Below, in pieces: positions 16,382 to 25,435 of a stretch of 64,000 bases of DNA (the stretch's first letter is position 1; the number at the start of each line of letters is the position of its first letter). Origin of the DNA: JACDAE01 sp963717195 (GTDB lineage Bacteria > Chloroflexota > Ktedonobacteria > Ktedonobacterales > Ktedonobacteraceae). The DNA lies in the NCBI GenBank assembly GCA_963717195.1, contig CAVQVR010000020.1:1-64000 (forward strand), in the 5' to 3' direction. Under the pieces are notes generated by a model that was not told where the DNA came from, searched no databases, and worked only from the letters and a program-made list of their open reading frames with translations. The translations under genes were made by a program, and so were the position numbers.

Positions 16382-18888
16382 TAAGAATTCGTCCCATTCT
16401 CGATCTGTCCGCCTTGAGCACGAGCAATACGCGCCAGACCATCCTGTGCGAGAGCAAGCAACTCCTGGTCGCCTTCTGGAATTTGTTTCATCATCTCTTG
16501 AAAAAAGGTGATCGCTATCTCAAATTGTCCCTGCTTCCGGCGCAACGTTCCTAAATGAAAGAGAATCATGCAGAAGAGGCGCGGCTTTTCAGGTCGATGC
16601 ACCAGAAGCAGTGCCTCTTGATAATAGGCATCCGCCTCATCGTATGCTGCTCTCTTCTCTGCTAACCACCCTAAACTGGTCAGCAAACGATTGACCAGTT
16701 CGTAGTAGTTCGTGTTGCGTGCAAGCACTAATGCTTGCTTCGTATACGTTTCCGCATCACCATAGTTTTTCAGCTTGCCAGCCAGCCATCCTTGCCCTGC
16801 AAGCAACAAACTGCGATTGTATATGTGGTGGATCTGATGCACAAGTGTCAGCCCTTCCTCAAGGTAAGCCGCAGCCTGGGTATAGTTACCCAGATTTGTC
16901 TCCAACCATCCTAGCTGTGCAAGTAAACGGCAAACATATTCCTGGTTGTGGTATTGACGAGCAAGAGAGAGTCCTTCCAGGCAGATTATTTTTGTGCGTG
17001 CAAAGTCTTGCTGTTCATACACAACCCATCCTAATGTTGAGAGCAGAACGATAATCTGTTCATGGTTTTCCAGGCGACGTGCGATAACTAATGCTTCCTG
17101 GCAGTAGACTTCAGCTTTGACATGATTGCCTCTCCATGACATACGTGCGCCGATTCCCATGAGCAGGTAACATATTTGTTCCTGACTGCCCTGTTGCCGC
17201 GCTAAAACCAGAGCTTCTTGTAGATAGTCTTCTACCGGTATATTTGCACCAAGCGTCCAGGCAATCTCTCCTAAGCGACATGCGATGTTAATGATATCTT
17301 GCGTACTCTCCAGAAACTTAGCCGCCATATAGGCTTGCTGGAGAAGTTCAGTTGCCAGGGTATATAAACCACGGGCGCGTAAGAAGTAGACGAATGCATA
17401 TACGCCTCTGATCAATTCCCTATGTCGCCCGGTCTGGCGGGCGGCCTCAAACACGGCCAGAATATTATTGATTTCAGTGTCCATTAACTCGTAATCAGCT
17501 ACATGCGTCTCTATGTAGGTTATGCCAAAATTGACCAATCGTTCATAAGCGCCGGGCATCTCCCTATCCATTTTTGCGTAATCGGCGATAGTCTGGTGCA
17601 ATGTATAGCGGCCAGGTCCATGGCTTTCCAGTAATCCTGCGTCACTGAGTTCATCCAGTACTTCTACCGTTACTCCTGTTATGGCGAGCGCTATTTCTTC
17701 AGAGAAGCTATTGGGTTTAGGTGGTAGGATAGACAGGGCTTGCAACGCTCCACGTGCTTCTTCGCTGATGAACTGGTCACTCACAGCAATGGTGGCATGC
17801 AAGGAGAGGGGAATCCCAGGTGGCAGGCTGGGGGAGCGTGCGACAAACGGGGTTGGCACGGTCAAGAGTAAGCGTTGTTCAGCGTCGCGTAAATGGGTTA
17901 TTGCGGCATGCAGGCGTCGTGGCTGTCTGGTAAATGCCTGAGATGCCAGGTATTTGCCCATAAGCGTCAATGCCAATGGCAATGCTCCTACTGAGTGGAC
18001 GAGCGTATAGGCATTTTCAGGTTCTAGAGTCATTATCTCCGGAGAAAAGCGTGCCATCAATGCAAGCCCATCAGTTTCTTCGAGCTGAGGAAGTTCTGTA
18101 GCACCTTCTCTGGCAAAGGTAAATGCGACCTGTGGAACGCGCGTGGTCAATAGATAAGCACAATGGGGTCCCCCGACTTGAAACGTTAGAGCGTCCTCTG
18201 TTTTCCAGACATCATCAATGACGAGGAGCATACGGCGTGTACCAATTGCAGTACGCAATGCCATGCCCCAGGCTTCCCGGCTGCTTACATCTCCTACGCC
18301 AGTCGATGAGATGTCTAGTAGCGCTCCCCAATGGGCAAGCAGGCCCAGTATATTTGGCTGTGTTCCTAACCCAACCCATAATATGCCATCATGAAACTCC
18401 TCTTGTACCTCTCGATTAGTCGCCAGAGCTACCGCCAATGCTGTTTTCCCAATCCCTGGCAACCCGGTAAGAGCAATTAAAGCAGGGTGGCTTCCCCCTC
18501 CGCATATATTCTCTTTAAGCTGCGTCAATAAGCCATCACGTCCAATTAAGGAGGCGACTCCTCCCAGCATTACAGGGATTGTGGGATCATAAATTCTGGT
18601 AGTTTGCTGCATTTCTACTACCGGCACAAGCTGAGAGGGAGGGGATGGAGGGGATACATCTGCTTCAGCAGGCTCCTCGGAGTTTTGATCATCTCCTGGC
18701 ACCAGGCCTAGTTCCTGGGCATTTTTACCAAATAGAGCGCAAAGTTGTTCACGGAAATAAGGGTATGGCATGGCGATGCCCCGCTCCCAGCGGCTTACGG
18801 TTCGTACCGTAGTTCCAAGTTTTTCAGCAACCTTTTCCTGCGACCATCCGCGCATCTCTCGCTCGTATTTTAATGGATGCGTTTTCAT
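16381..18888 (-). CDS. XRE-HTH / NB-ARC ATPase / TPR regulator
   Basis: An 835-residue signal-transduction STAND ATPase. An XRE-type HTH lies at residues 1-60 (REMRGWSQEKVAEKLGTTVR). The NB-ARC domain follows, with Walker A in LTGLPGIGKTALA, Walker B in MLLVIDDVW, a LLTTR sensor and a GALPLAL motif. A winged helix and a long array of TPR repeats complete it (about 450-820, repeating EALVLAR.. patterns). Such proteins bind DNA and switch on target genes when the TPR part meets its ligand. The start has a TAGGAG site 8 nt upstream. The GH4 gene downstream is a plausible target or partner, but they are parted by an inverted repeat. Confidence 0.92.
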   Translation of the reverse strand: MKTHPLKYEREMRGWSQEKVAEKLGTTVRTVSRWERGIAMPYPYFREQLCALFGKNAQELGLVPGDDQNSEEPAEADVSPPSPPSQLVPVVEMQQTTRIYDPTIPVMLGGVASLIGRDGLLTQLKENICGGGSHPALIALTGLPGIGKTALAVALATNREVQEEFHDGILWVGLGTQPNILGLLAHWGALLDISSTGVGDVSSREAWGMALRTAIGTRRMLLVIDDVWKTEDALTFQVGGPHCAYLLTTRVPQVAFTFAREGATELPQLEETDGLALMARFSPEIMTLEPENAYTLVHSVGALPLALTLMGKYLASQAFTRQPRRLHAAITHLRDAEQRLLLTVPTPFVARSPSLPPGIPLSLHATIAVSDQFISEEARGALQALSILPPKPNSFSEEIALAITGVTVEVLDELSDAGLLESHGPGRYTLHQTIADYAKMDREMPGAYERLVNFGITYIETHVADYELMDTEINNILAVFEAARQTGRHRELIRGVYAFVYFLRARGLYTLATELLQQAYMAAKFLESTQDIINIACRLGEIAWTLGANIPVEDYLQEALVLARQQGSQEQICYLLMGIGARMSWRGNHVKAEVYCQEALVIARRLENHEQIIVLLSTLGWVVYEQQDFARTKIICLEGLSLARQYHNQEYVCRLLAQLGWLETNLGNYTQAAAYLEEGLTLVHQIHHIYNRSLLLAGQGWLAGKLKNYGDAETYTKQALVLARNTNYYELVNRLLTSLGWLAEKRAAYDEADAYYQEALLLVHRPEKPRLFCMILFHLGTLRRKQGQFEIAITFFQEMMKQIPEGDQELLALAQDGLARIARAQGGQIENGTNS

Positions 18889-19233
18889 ACTATCGCTCCT
18901 ACCGGTTCCCTTACCAATAGTAATTCAGAAAGCGACCTCGTGTCCTGTGACTCTAGACGAAAAGGGAGGCACAAAGCTTTCTGAGGAGAGGGGACGGATA
19001 GCAAGAGGCCTTGTTCTTAATTCATCCGCTATCTTCTCTTAGACGTTCCCCTCTTATGCTAGATTATGACTGTGTTACATAATGGACTGATTCGTTCGAT
19101 TAAAAGAAGATGCAAGTAAAAACGAACAAAGTTGTCTGGTGGTTGACCAATCCCTGGCATTGTATCATATACTCCTCATCCTTCATACTATGATACTACA
19201 AAGTCCTGGTAATGTTCCATCCCACTAAGGAAA
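18889..19233. other. Divergent intergenic region
   Basis: The spacer carries the promoters of the XRE regulator (minus) and the HTH protein (plus). A TTGACC at 19143 and TATACT at 19168 are 19 nt apart, a weak sigma-70-like pair for the plus-strand gene. No ORF is supported. Confidence 0.3.
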
Positions 19234-19698
19234 ATGATAATTATGGCAAAAGAACATCGCGTCTTTACACTGGAGTTTAAACGCGAGGCAGTTCATTTAG
19301 CTCAAACCAGTGGAAAGCCTAAACTACACATCGCTCGTGATCTGGGAATTGCCGCTAGTACCTTACATCGTTGGTGTAAACAGTTCAACAAACAGAGAGA
19401 AGAGCCCCCTCCTGATGATGGATGTCTGGCTCCGATAGAGGAGAAAAATAGTCAATTGACGCAAGAAAGTGAAATCAGAATGTTATTAACTCAGATCGAA
19501 GCTGAGTATCAAGCTGGAAAATTGGGGTTATCGGGATTATCCGAGGGTACGAGCCGCCACGAGGTGATTGAACGACGTATGACACGCATCGGAGAATTGC
19601 ATTCCCAACTGCATACGCTTGTCGGTGACGAAGCCACGATGCTTATTGCACATGCATTGGATGCTTCGCCAGAGCCTCCTACTTCAACGTCGTCGTAA
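19234..19698 (+). CDS. Transposase OrfA-like HTH protein
   Basis: A 154-residue protein. Residues 1-60 match the HTH of IS3-type OrfA transposases (FTLEFKREAVHLAQTSGKPK, then DLGIAASTLHRWCKQF). The rest does not continue like OrfA: it is a helical, acidic region without the usual leucine zipper, ending in a Pro/Ser/Thr tail. No OrfB, terminal repeats or target duplications are visible nearby, so this is either a remnant or a domesticated DNA-binding protein. The start is ambiguous: ATG 19234 is only about 3 nt after the AAGGA motif, and ATG 19243 (MAKEHRVF, the classical OrfA start) is 12 nt after it. A shared hairpin terminator follows. Confidence 0.7.
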   Translation: MIIMAKEHRVFTLEFKREAVHLAQTSGKPKLHIARDLGIAASTLHRWCKQFNKQREEPPPDDGCLAPIEEKNSQLTQESEIRMLLTQIEAEYQAGKLGLSGLSEGTSRHEVIERRMTRIGELHSQLHTLVGDEATMLIAHALDASPEPPTSTSS

Positions 19699-19726
19699 TC
19701 TTTTGTCTCATGTATGACATCGAATC

Positions 19727-19763
19727 GATGTGTAAATGTTTAGATTCTATACATTTACACATC
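19727..19763. terminator. Bidirectional hairpin between convergent genes
   Basis: Perfect 13-nt arms (19727-19739 and 19751-19763, gatgtgtaaatgt and its complement) with an 11-nt loop sit between two converging stop codons. No clear T tract follows, so the terminator call rests on position and symmetry. Confidence 0.5.
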
Positions 19764-20721
19764 ATCCGCAACTACTGGAGTTTTCGATAATAATGGAAGC
19801 ATTGACGTTCGCTACCGTGCCCCCAGCTAACGTCTGAAGAGTAACCGCAGCCGCAGAAGTATAATTCCTGAGAGTAAGAACATCGCCAGCAGCTAAAGTG
19901 ATGATAGTTTGTCCATAGTTTTGCTGGGTGCCTGCTCCTGAACCATATACGGTTCCCGCAGCCGAAGCTCCATTTACAAATAGTGCAAATTGGTTCGGCT
20001 CTACACCCGATACAGAAAATGTAATCTTGTAGTCGCCCGCATTGGTAACGTGTATCTGAGAAGTTCCAGGTGCATGTGTGATTCCAGTTGTGAGAACACC
20101 ATTTGTATCAAAAGTAATGTCACTCTCTACTGCTACAACCTGAGCACCCAGGTTATAAATGTATCCGTATTGGGATAGCCCGCCTGCTGATCCAGTAGCT
20201 CCTGTTGGTCCAGATGGTCCAGTAGCTCCTGTTGGTCCAGATGGTCCAGATGGTCCAGATGGTCCAGATGGTCCAGATGGTCCAGATGGTCCAGATGGTC
20301 CAGATGGTCCTATCGGTCCCTGAAGTCCCCGTGGCCCCGTAGCTCCCGTAGCTCCCTGTAGCCCTCGGGGCCCCGAAGCTCCTTTCGGTCCCTGAGGTCC
20401 TGTGGGTCCTGCTCCCGTAGCTCCTTGTAGCCCTCGGGGCCCTATTGGCCCTTTCGGCCCCTTCGGCCCCTGGGGTCCTGGCGGGCAAAAGCATCCTCCA
20501 GGACTACCACCATTCAGATGAGAACGCTGGCTATTATGTGCTCTATAAGAGCTACTATTCGCCTTGCATGTACTTTTTTCTATTTTTGTATGCGATGAAG
20601 CTGCTACTGCTGCTGTCGTCCATGCAGCCAGGCTAATCAACAAAATCAACAGGGAAAAAATGCTTACTATAAAGCGCCGTTTTCTGGTTCCACTTTGATT
20701 GTCGTTCACCATAAAACGCAT
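19762..20721 (-). CDS. Collagen-like repeat surface protein (BclA-like)
   Basis: A 319-residue exported protein. A signal or anchor segment lies at about residues 14-38 (FIVSIFSLLILLISLAAW). A Gly-X-Y collagen-like region of about 110 residues follows (GPQGPKG, GPRGLQGATG, then an 11-fold GPS run). The C-terminal ~130-residue domain resembles the trimeric jelly-roll head of Bacillus BclA exosporium proteins (SQIHVTNAGDYKITFSVSGV, then ALFVNGA and IITLAAGDVLTLRN). It may form a hair-like nap on spores or cells. The start at 20721 is preferred because AAGGAG is 7 nt upstream; earlier ATGs lie on or before that site. The GPS run is coded by a near-exact 9-nt tandem repeat. Confidence 0.87.
   Translation of the reverse strand: MRFMVNDNQSGTRKRRFIVSIFSLLILLISLAAWTTAAVAASSHTKIEKSTCKANSSSYRAHNSQRSHLNGGSPGGCFCPPGPQGPKGPKGPIGPRGLQGATGAGPTGPQGPKGASGPRGLQGATGATGPRGLQGPIGPSGPSGPSGPSGPSGPSGPSGPSGPTGATGPSGPTGATGSAGGLSQYGYIYNLGAQVVAVESDITFDTNGVLTTGITHAPGTSQIHVTNAGDYKITFSVSGVEPNQFALFVNGASAAGTVYGSGAGTQQNYGQTIITLAAGDVLTLRNYTSAAAVTLQTLAGGTVANVNASIIIENSSSCG
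20194..20308. repeat. 9-nt tandem repeat encoding Gly-Pro-Ser
   Basis: Consecutive copies of tggtccaga (reading the plus strand) encode the GPS part of the collagen-like region. Such an exact array is prone to slippage, so collagen length may vary between strains. Confidence 0.8.
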
Positions 20722-20932
20722 TCCCATTCTCCTTCTGCTCAGCAAGAATCTCTGTATGTACAATCATAGCTATATTTTTTACTATAGTGGTGTATGCAAT
20801 CTATATTTTTATATATTTCGATTTAATTTTGTATATTAAAAAAGTATTGCTGATTTTTGCCTGAGTGACAAATTTTACCATTATGTGAGATAATACTAGT
20901 TCTCTTTTTCTCTTCTTTATTCAGCGATAATA

Positions 20933-20963
20933 AACGCCTGGAGGAAACTTTCCGCCAGGCGTT
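20933..20963 (-). terminator. Rho-independent terminator of the MFS gene
   Basis: A 9-bp stem (aacgcctgg with ccaggcgtt), extended by GGAA/TTCC pairs, lies about 70 nt past the stop of the minus-strand sugar porter. On that strand it is followed by TTATTATC. Position and tail fit an intrinsic terminator. Confidence 0.7.
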
Positions 20964-21029
20964 CATACTGTAAAAGAGCTAGAATACCGTTTGAGAACGA
21001 TTGGTCTTCACGACATCACATTTAATAGT

Positions 21030-22490
21030 TCAGCTCACGTTATCCATCACTGAACTCTGATTATTATGTTCCTCTTCTGCCTCAGACGCTTCTACCCAAT
21101 GCCTACCATGACGCCAATACGCCTCGATCTGCTCCAGCGACTTGCCTTTCGTCTCTGGAACGATGAACCATACAAAGGCAAGGGTCACTAGAGCCAGGAA
21201 GGCATAAATCCAGAATGTCAGTGCATTGCCTGCCACATGCAGTAGTGACAGGAAGGTGATGCTGATCAGAAGATTGGCCGTCCAGTTTGCAACCGTCGAG
21301 AGGCTGGCTCCTGTTCCACGCAATCGGTTAGGGAAGATCTCCGAACTCATCAACCAGAACACGGGTCCCATGCTGATGGCAAATGAGACAATGTAGAGAA
21401 GCACACAGACTAGAATGAAGTATGCAGCCTTTGTGGGACCAATAGCGAAAACAATGCCAATTGCCGTCAGCGTGATCAACATGCCAGCAGCACCAATCAG
21501 GAGCAGAGCCCGCCGACCAAGGCGATCAACAAGAAAGATAGCAACAACGGTAAAAAGGACATTAACTACTCCAACGACGGTAGTCGCCAGGATAGCGGTC
21601 GACGCCGTTTTAAAACCTGCAATCTGAAAAATGGTGGGGGCATAATAGATGACCGTGTTGATGCCAACAAACTGCTGCAAGATGGCCAGACCAACCCCTA
21701 CAATTAACGCCCAACGTATTCCCGGACGCAAAAGTTCGCGCACGCGGACAATCCAGGGTATTGCCTTTTCCTTTTCCAGGGACCTGCGAATACCACGTAG
21801 CTCTCTTTCGGCCGCCTCTGACCCAATGACGCGTGTCAGTGCGTGTTGTGCCTCATCCCAACGCCCTTTACTGGCAAGCCAACGTGGAGTGTCGGAGAGG
21901 AAAAGCATACCAATAGCGAGGAGTGCAGAGGGGATCACTGCAACCGCGAACATCGGTCGCCAGCCCATCCCGGCTGCCGCAAAGGCCAGGTCCACCAGAT
22001 AGGCTACCAGAATGCCAATGGTAATAGCCAGTTGATCAAAGGAAACGAGCGCTCCCCGGATGGATGGAGGTGCCATCTCGGCGATGAACATGGGAGCCAC
22101 TACTGCCGCTGCGCCGATGCCGAATCCAATCACAATGCGGAAGGTGACAAAGATCACTAAGTTGGGTGCGAGGGCCGTCAGAATGGCCCCAACAGCAAAA
22201 ACGATAGCCAGCATGATAAGGGTCATCCGGCGACCAAAAGCATCGGCAAGCTGACCGGCAAAGGCTGCTCCAACAATAGCTCCAATCAGTACTGCACTGA
22301 CCGCCAGTTCCTCGGCCCCCGAACTCAGATGAAAGTCCTTTGTGAAAAACAGTTCTGCCCCCGAAACGACACCTGTGTCATACCCGAAGAGTAATCCCCC
22401 GAGAGCCGCTATTGCTGCAATAAGAATGGAAGGACCGTTTGAAAATGCTGCCCCTGCCAATTTCAACTCGATGGGAAGATTGTGCCACAA
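21030..22490 (-). CDS. MFS sugar porter (SP family)
   Basis: A 486-residue, 12-helix transporter of the sugar porter family, likely a proton-coupled hexose or xylose importer. Signature elements are GGLLFGYDTGVVSGA in helix 1, DAFGRR between helices 2 and 3, SDTPRWL after helix 6, QQFVGINTVIYYAPTIF in helix 7, DRLGRR, and the C-terminal PETKGKSLEQIE. The start is a TTG with an AAAGGAGG site immediately upstream, which is more credible than any later ATG. It lies divergent from the cellulase gene, consistent with uptake of released sugars. A terminator follows at 20933-20963. Confidence 0.93.
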   Translation of the reverse strand: MWHNLPIELKLAGAAFSNGPSILIAAIAALGGLLFGYDTGVVSGAELFFTKDFHLSSGAEELAVSAVLIGAIVGAAFAGQLADAFGRRMTLIMLAIVFAVGAILTALAPNLVIFVTFRIVIGFGIGAAAVVAPMFIAEMAPPSIRGALVSFDQLAITIGILVAYLVDLAFAAAGMGWRPMFAVAVIPSALLAIGMLFLSDTPRWLASKGRWDEAQHALTRVIGSEAAERELRGIRRSLEKEKAIPWIVRVRELLRPGIRWALIVGVGLAILQQFVGINTVIYYAPTIFQIAGFKTASTAILATTVVGVVNVLFTVVAIFLVDRLGRRALLLIGAAGMLITLTAIGIVFAIGPTKAAYFILVCVLLYIVSFAISMGPVFWLMSSEIFPNRLRGTGASLSTVANWTANLLISITFLSLLHVAGNALTFWIYAFLALVTLAFVWFIVPETKGKSLEQIEAYWRHGRHWVEASEAEEEHNNQSSVMDNVS

Positions 22491-23122
22491 TGCACCTCCT
22501 TTGAGTCTATGTGTAACGCCTGTTTGCGCTGCACGGTTAAAAAACGTAGGACGGTAATTTCACAATAAGATGGATCTAAGAAGCGTCAAGAGTTCTACCA
22601 TCATGGGAGTCATCATCGTTTGTGCGAATTTATTGCTTCTCTACAGAACCAGATTGCGTGCATCGGAGCTCTGAGATGTATAGAATTTCATATATATATC
22701 ACGTGAGCAACAAATAAATAGATGACATCTCTCAACCTCTATAGAGACCTCGTTCACGGTTCTCTCCCTAACACATGAGAGTGTAGGCGCTCAAATATTC
22801 TACACCCGCTGGCGGCTTCCTGCTTGTTCCAAAGCTAAAGTTGAACCATTGTTCGGTACCAACATACTACCTTGATCAATTCCTGATTGCAGGATGGTGT
22901 ATTGCTTGACAAGGTAATATCTAGTACGTATACTTTTTCGCAACATCCACATTTTTGAAGCAGGCAACAGGCCGAATTAGTACAGAAATTATTGAAGAAC
23001 ACTTGTACGCTCACTCTCTTCAGGCAAACTCTCAATAAATGGATTTAGTGCAGGCAACATTTGGTTAGTACACGCTCTGTGCAATACACAAAACGTCTGC
23101 GTTCAGGAAGGAATCAAAAGAC
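22491..23122. promoter_or_regulatory. Divergent regulatory region with direct repeats upstream of cellulase
   Basis: This 632-nt spacer separates the sugar porter and the GH5 gene. Two similar segments, gcaggcaacag...ttagtaca (22960-22984) and gcaggcaacat...ttagtacac (23050-23073), and a shorter caggcaaact at 23021 are direct repeats, possible binding sites of a carbohydrate regulator. The reading frames inside have no coding character. Confidence 0.4.
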
Positions 23123-25300
23123 ATGATGTCTTTGCAAAATGGCTCAATGAGGAGACCGCAATCATTTCAGCGCTTTGCAAGAACGTTCAGTATTCTTGCG
23201 CTGCTTCTCGCCTCTCTTGTACTCTCTTTTGTTGCAGTCCAGGCGAAGACTGCGGCTGCAAGTGGCCTGGTGCTGGAATATGCCGATGCCACTACCAATG
23301 CTACTACTGGGAGTCCCGGTCCTCACTTCGAGATTATGAACAACGCCAACGCCAGTGTGTCTTTGAGTAGTCTGACTATTCGCTACTGGTACACCGCAGA
23401 TGGCACTCAATCTCAACAGTTCTGGTGCGACTATGCGCAGGCTGGTTGCAGTAACGTTACCGGATCGTTCACCTCGATGACGAGTCCAACCAGTACTGCG
23501 GACACCTATCTACAGATAGGCTTCACCAGTGGCGCTGGCAGTATTGCCGCAAATGGCAACAGTGGAGATATCCAGGTACGCTTCAATAAGAGCGATTGGA
23601 GCAACTATAACCAGGCCAATGACTATTCCTGGAACCAGAACCAGACGAGCTATGCGGCCTGGAACCATGTCACGCTCTACCTCAATGGGCAACTTATCTC
23701 GGGTACTGAACCTAACGGCACCAGTGTGACGCCAACACCTATACCTACCGCTACGGCAACATCCATACCAAGCGCAACGCCAACGCCTTTACCAGGTAGT
23801 ACAGGCAACTGGACAACAAGCGGCACGAAGATTCTGACTCCCAGCGGAGCGCAGTACATCATCAGTGGTATCAACTGGTATGGGCTTGAGACACCTGATA
23901 TGGCTCCGCATGGGTTGTGGTCGTATGACATTTCGACCGTCCTGAACCTGGTCAAGTCTTATGGCTACAATACCTTGCGTATTCCCTACTCTAACCAGAT
24001 GTGGGAATCCGATCTAGTACCACAAAATGTTGTTGGATGTACGTCCTGCGTTGGTTTGCATGCACGCGATATCCTGGCGAAGCTCGTCAACTACGCTGGC
24101 TCTATTGGCCTGCATGTCATTCTGGATGATCATCGCTCAGAAGCAGGCAAGTCGGCAGAGCAAAGTGGATTATGGTACACCGCGCAATATCCTGAGAGCA
24201 GTTGGATTAACGACTGGATCAGCATGCAGCATTGGGTCCATGGTATTGCGCAAACTCAGGGCTCAACTGATACTGTCGCGGTCAACTATCTGGCTTCGGA
24301 CGGCCTTCCGATTGTACTGGGCTATGATTTACGCAACGAGCCGCATGTTCAGGGCGGCTATCCGAATGAGTATGCGGCGGGTGCACAGTGGGGATCAGGC
24401 GACGGCATTAATCCCGCGACTAATCCTAATCCCAACCCGTTTGCACCCTCCTGTGTGAGCAGTTCAAGTTGTCATGACTGGCGACTGGCGGCAGAGCGAG
24501 CTGGCGACACCATCCTGGGTGATGCAGCTTCCCATCATTGGAGCAATCCACTGATCTTCGTAGAAGGCACTTCCAACTTCCCCACCGCTAGCGGAACACA
24601 GGCCGCAGGTCCTTATGCAGGTACATGGTGGGGTGGCAATCTGCAAGGCGTTAATGGTAATAGTGGCAATGCAGGTGCACCAATCGTATTCAACGCCGGA
24701 GGTAGCGCCAGTAGCCTGGGCGCGGCAGTCAATAACCAGATCGTTTATTCGGCGCATGAATATGGGCCAACGCTATTCCAGCAATCCTGGTTTAACAGCA
24801 GTACATGTTATAAGAGTGGGTGTTCAAGCTCCAGCCTGGTCGATACCTGGGCAAGCAACTGGGCCTACATCGCTACTCCCAACGGGGTCAATCCGACCTG
24901 GCCCGGTCATTCTAGCTATCCCTGGAGCAATACTGGAGCGACGGCGTACAGCTCGGCACCCGTGTGGATCGGAGAATTCGGCACCGGCAATGGTAGTGGT
25001 GATCTGGCCTCGACCGGAGCTGGTTCGCAGGGCCAATGGTTCACGGACCTGCTCAACTTTATCAAGAGCAGCTACGGTAGCGGAGGTTCCGGCATAGCGG
25101 TAAGCAATCTGGACTGGACTTACTGGGCTCTGAACGGCGAGGATAGTTTTGCGCTCCTGAATGGTTCCTATAATGGGCTGGCCAATCCGACCAAGGAGTA
25201 CACTTACCTGTGCTCCATCGAGCGGGGTCCGCTGGCAATACCTGCGGGCAGTGGTAGTGGTCAATGTGGGTCTACGGGCGCGTTTCCTGCTCCACAGTAG
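23123..25300 (+). CDS. Secreted GH5 cellulase with N-terminal CBM3
   Basis: A 725-residue exported enzyme. A signal peptide (about 1-45, ILALLLASLVLSFVAVQA) precedes a family 3 cellulose-binding module (about 48-198, with GLVLEYADATTNATTGSPGP and SDWSNYNQANDYSWNQNQ). A Thr/Pro linker (about 205-227) leads to a GH5 catalytic domain. The acid/base Glu is E406 in LRNEPHVQ and the nucleophile E618 in WIGEFGTG; HDDHR-like and NTLRIPYSNQ segments fit. It likely cleaves internal beta-1,4-glucan bonds outside the cell. AGGAAGG lies about 12 nt before the double ATG; a later Met at residue 9 is an alternative. It is convergent with the GH43 gene. Confidence 0.94.
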   Translation: MMSLQNGSMRRPQSFQRFARTFSILALLLASLVLSFVAVQAKTAAASGLVLEYADATTNATTGSPGPHFEIMNNANASVSLSSLTIRYWYTADGTQSQQFWCDYAQAGCSNVTGSFTSMTSPTSTADTYLQIGFTSGAGSIAANGNSGDIQVRFNKSDWSNYNQANDYSWNQNQTSYAAWNHVTLYLNGQLISGTEPNGTSVTPTPIPTATATSIPSATPTPLPGSTGNWTTSGTKILTPSGAQYIISGINWYGLETPDMAPHGLWSYDISTVLNLVKSYGYNTLRIPYSNQMWESDLVPQNVVGCTSCVGLHARDILAKLVNYAGSIGLHVILDDHRSEAGKSAEQSGLWYTAQYPESSWINDWISMQHWVHGIAQTQGSTDTVAVNYLASDGLPIVLGYDLRNEPHVQGGYPNEYAAGAQWGSGDGINPATNPNPNPFAPSCVSSSSCHDWRLAAERAGDTILGDAASHHWSNPLIFVEGTSNFPTASGTQAAGPYAGTWWGGNLQGVNGNSGNAGAPIVFNAGGSASSLGAAVNNQIVYSAHEYGPTLFQQSWFNSSTCYKSGCSSSSLVDTWASNWAYIATPNGVNPTWPGHSSYPWSNTGATAYSSAPVWIGEFGTGNGSGDLASTGAGSQGQWFTDLLNFIKSSYGSGGSGIAVSNLDWTYWALNGEDSFALLNGSYNGLANPTKEYTYLCSIERGPLAIPAGSGSGQCGSTGAFPAPQ

Positions 25301-25358
25301 GGTCCTGACACAGATCCATAGGGACGCTGTTGACAAACGTCTGTTGATACGAAATAGC

Positions 25359-25408
25359 TCATCATCGGGTAGGGGCGGTCGCAAGGACACGCCCCTACCC
25401 GATGATGA
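25359..25408. terminator. Hairpin between convergent genes, GTAGGGGC family
   Basis: Perfect 19-nt arms (25359-25377 and 25390-25408) with a 12-nt loop. The arms contain gtaggggcg and cgcccctac, the motif shared with the elements at 6708 and 16281. Lying between the converging cellulase and GH43 stops, it probably works as a bidirectional terminator while belonging to the dispersed repeat family. Confidence 0.65.
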
Positions 25409-25435
25409 CCCAGGCCGCTAAGATGAAGTCTATTT

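Noticed and set aside
20194..20500. Short regular repeats that could suggest a CRISPR array
   Set aside because: The 9-nt units encode Gly-Pro-Ser in frame in a collagen-like gene; there are no spacers.
22835..23035. 66-codon minus-strand ORF upstream of the cellulase
   Set aside because: Random composition and overlap with the putative regulatory repeats.
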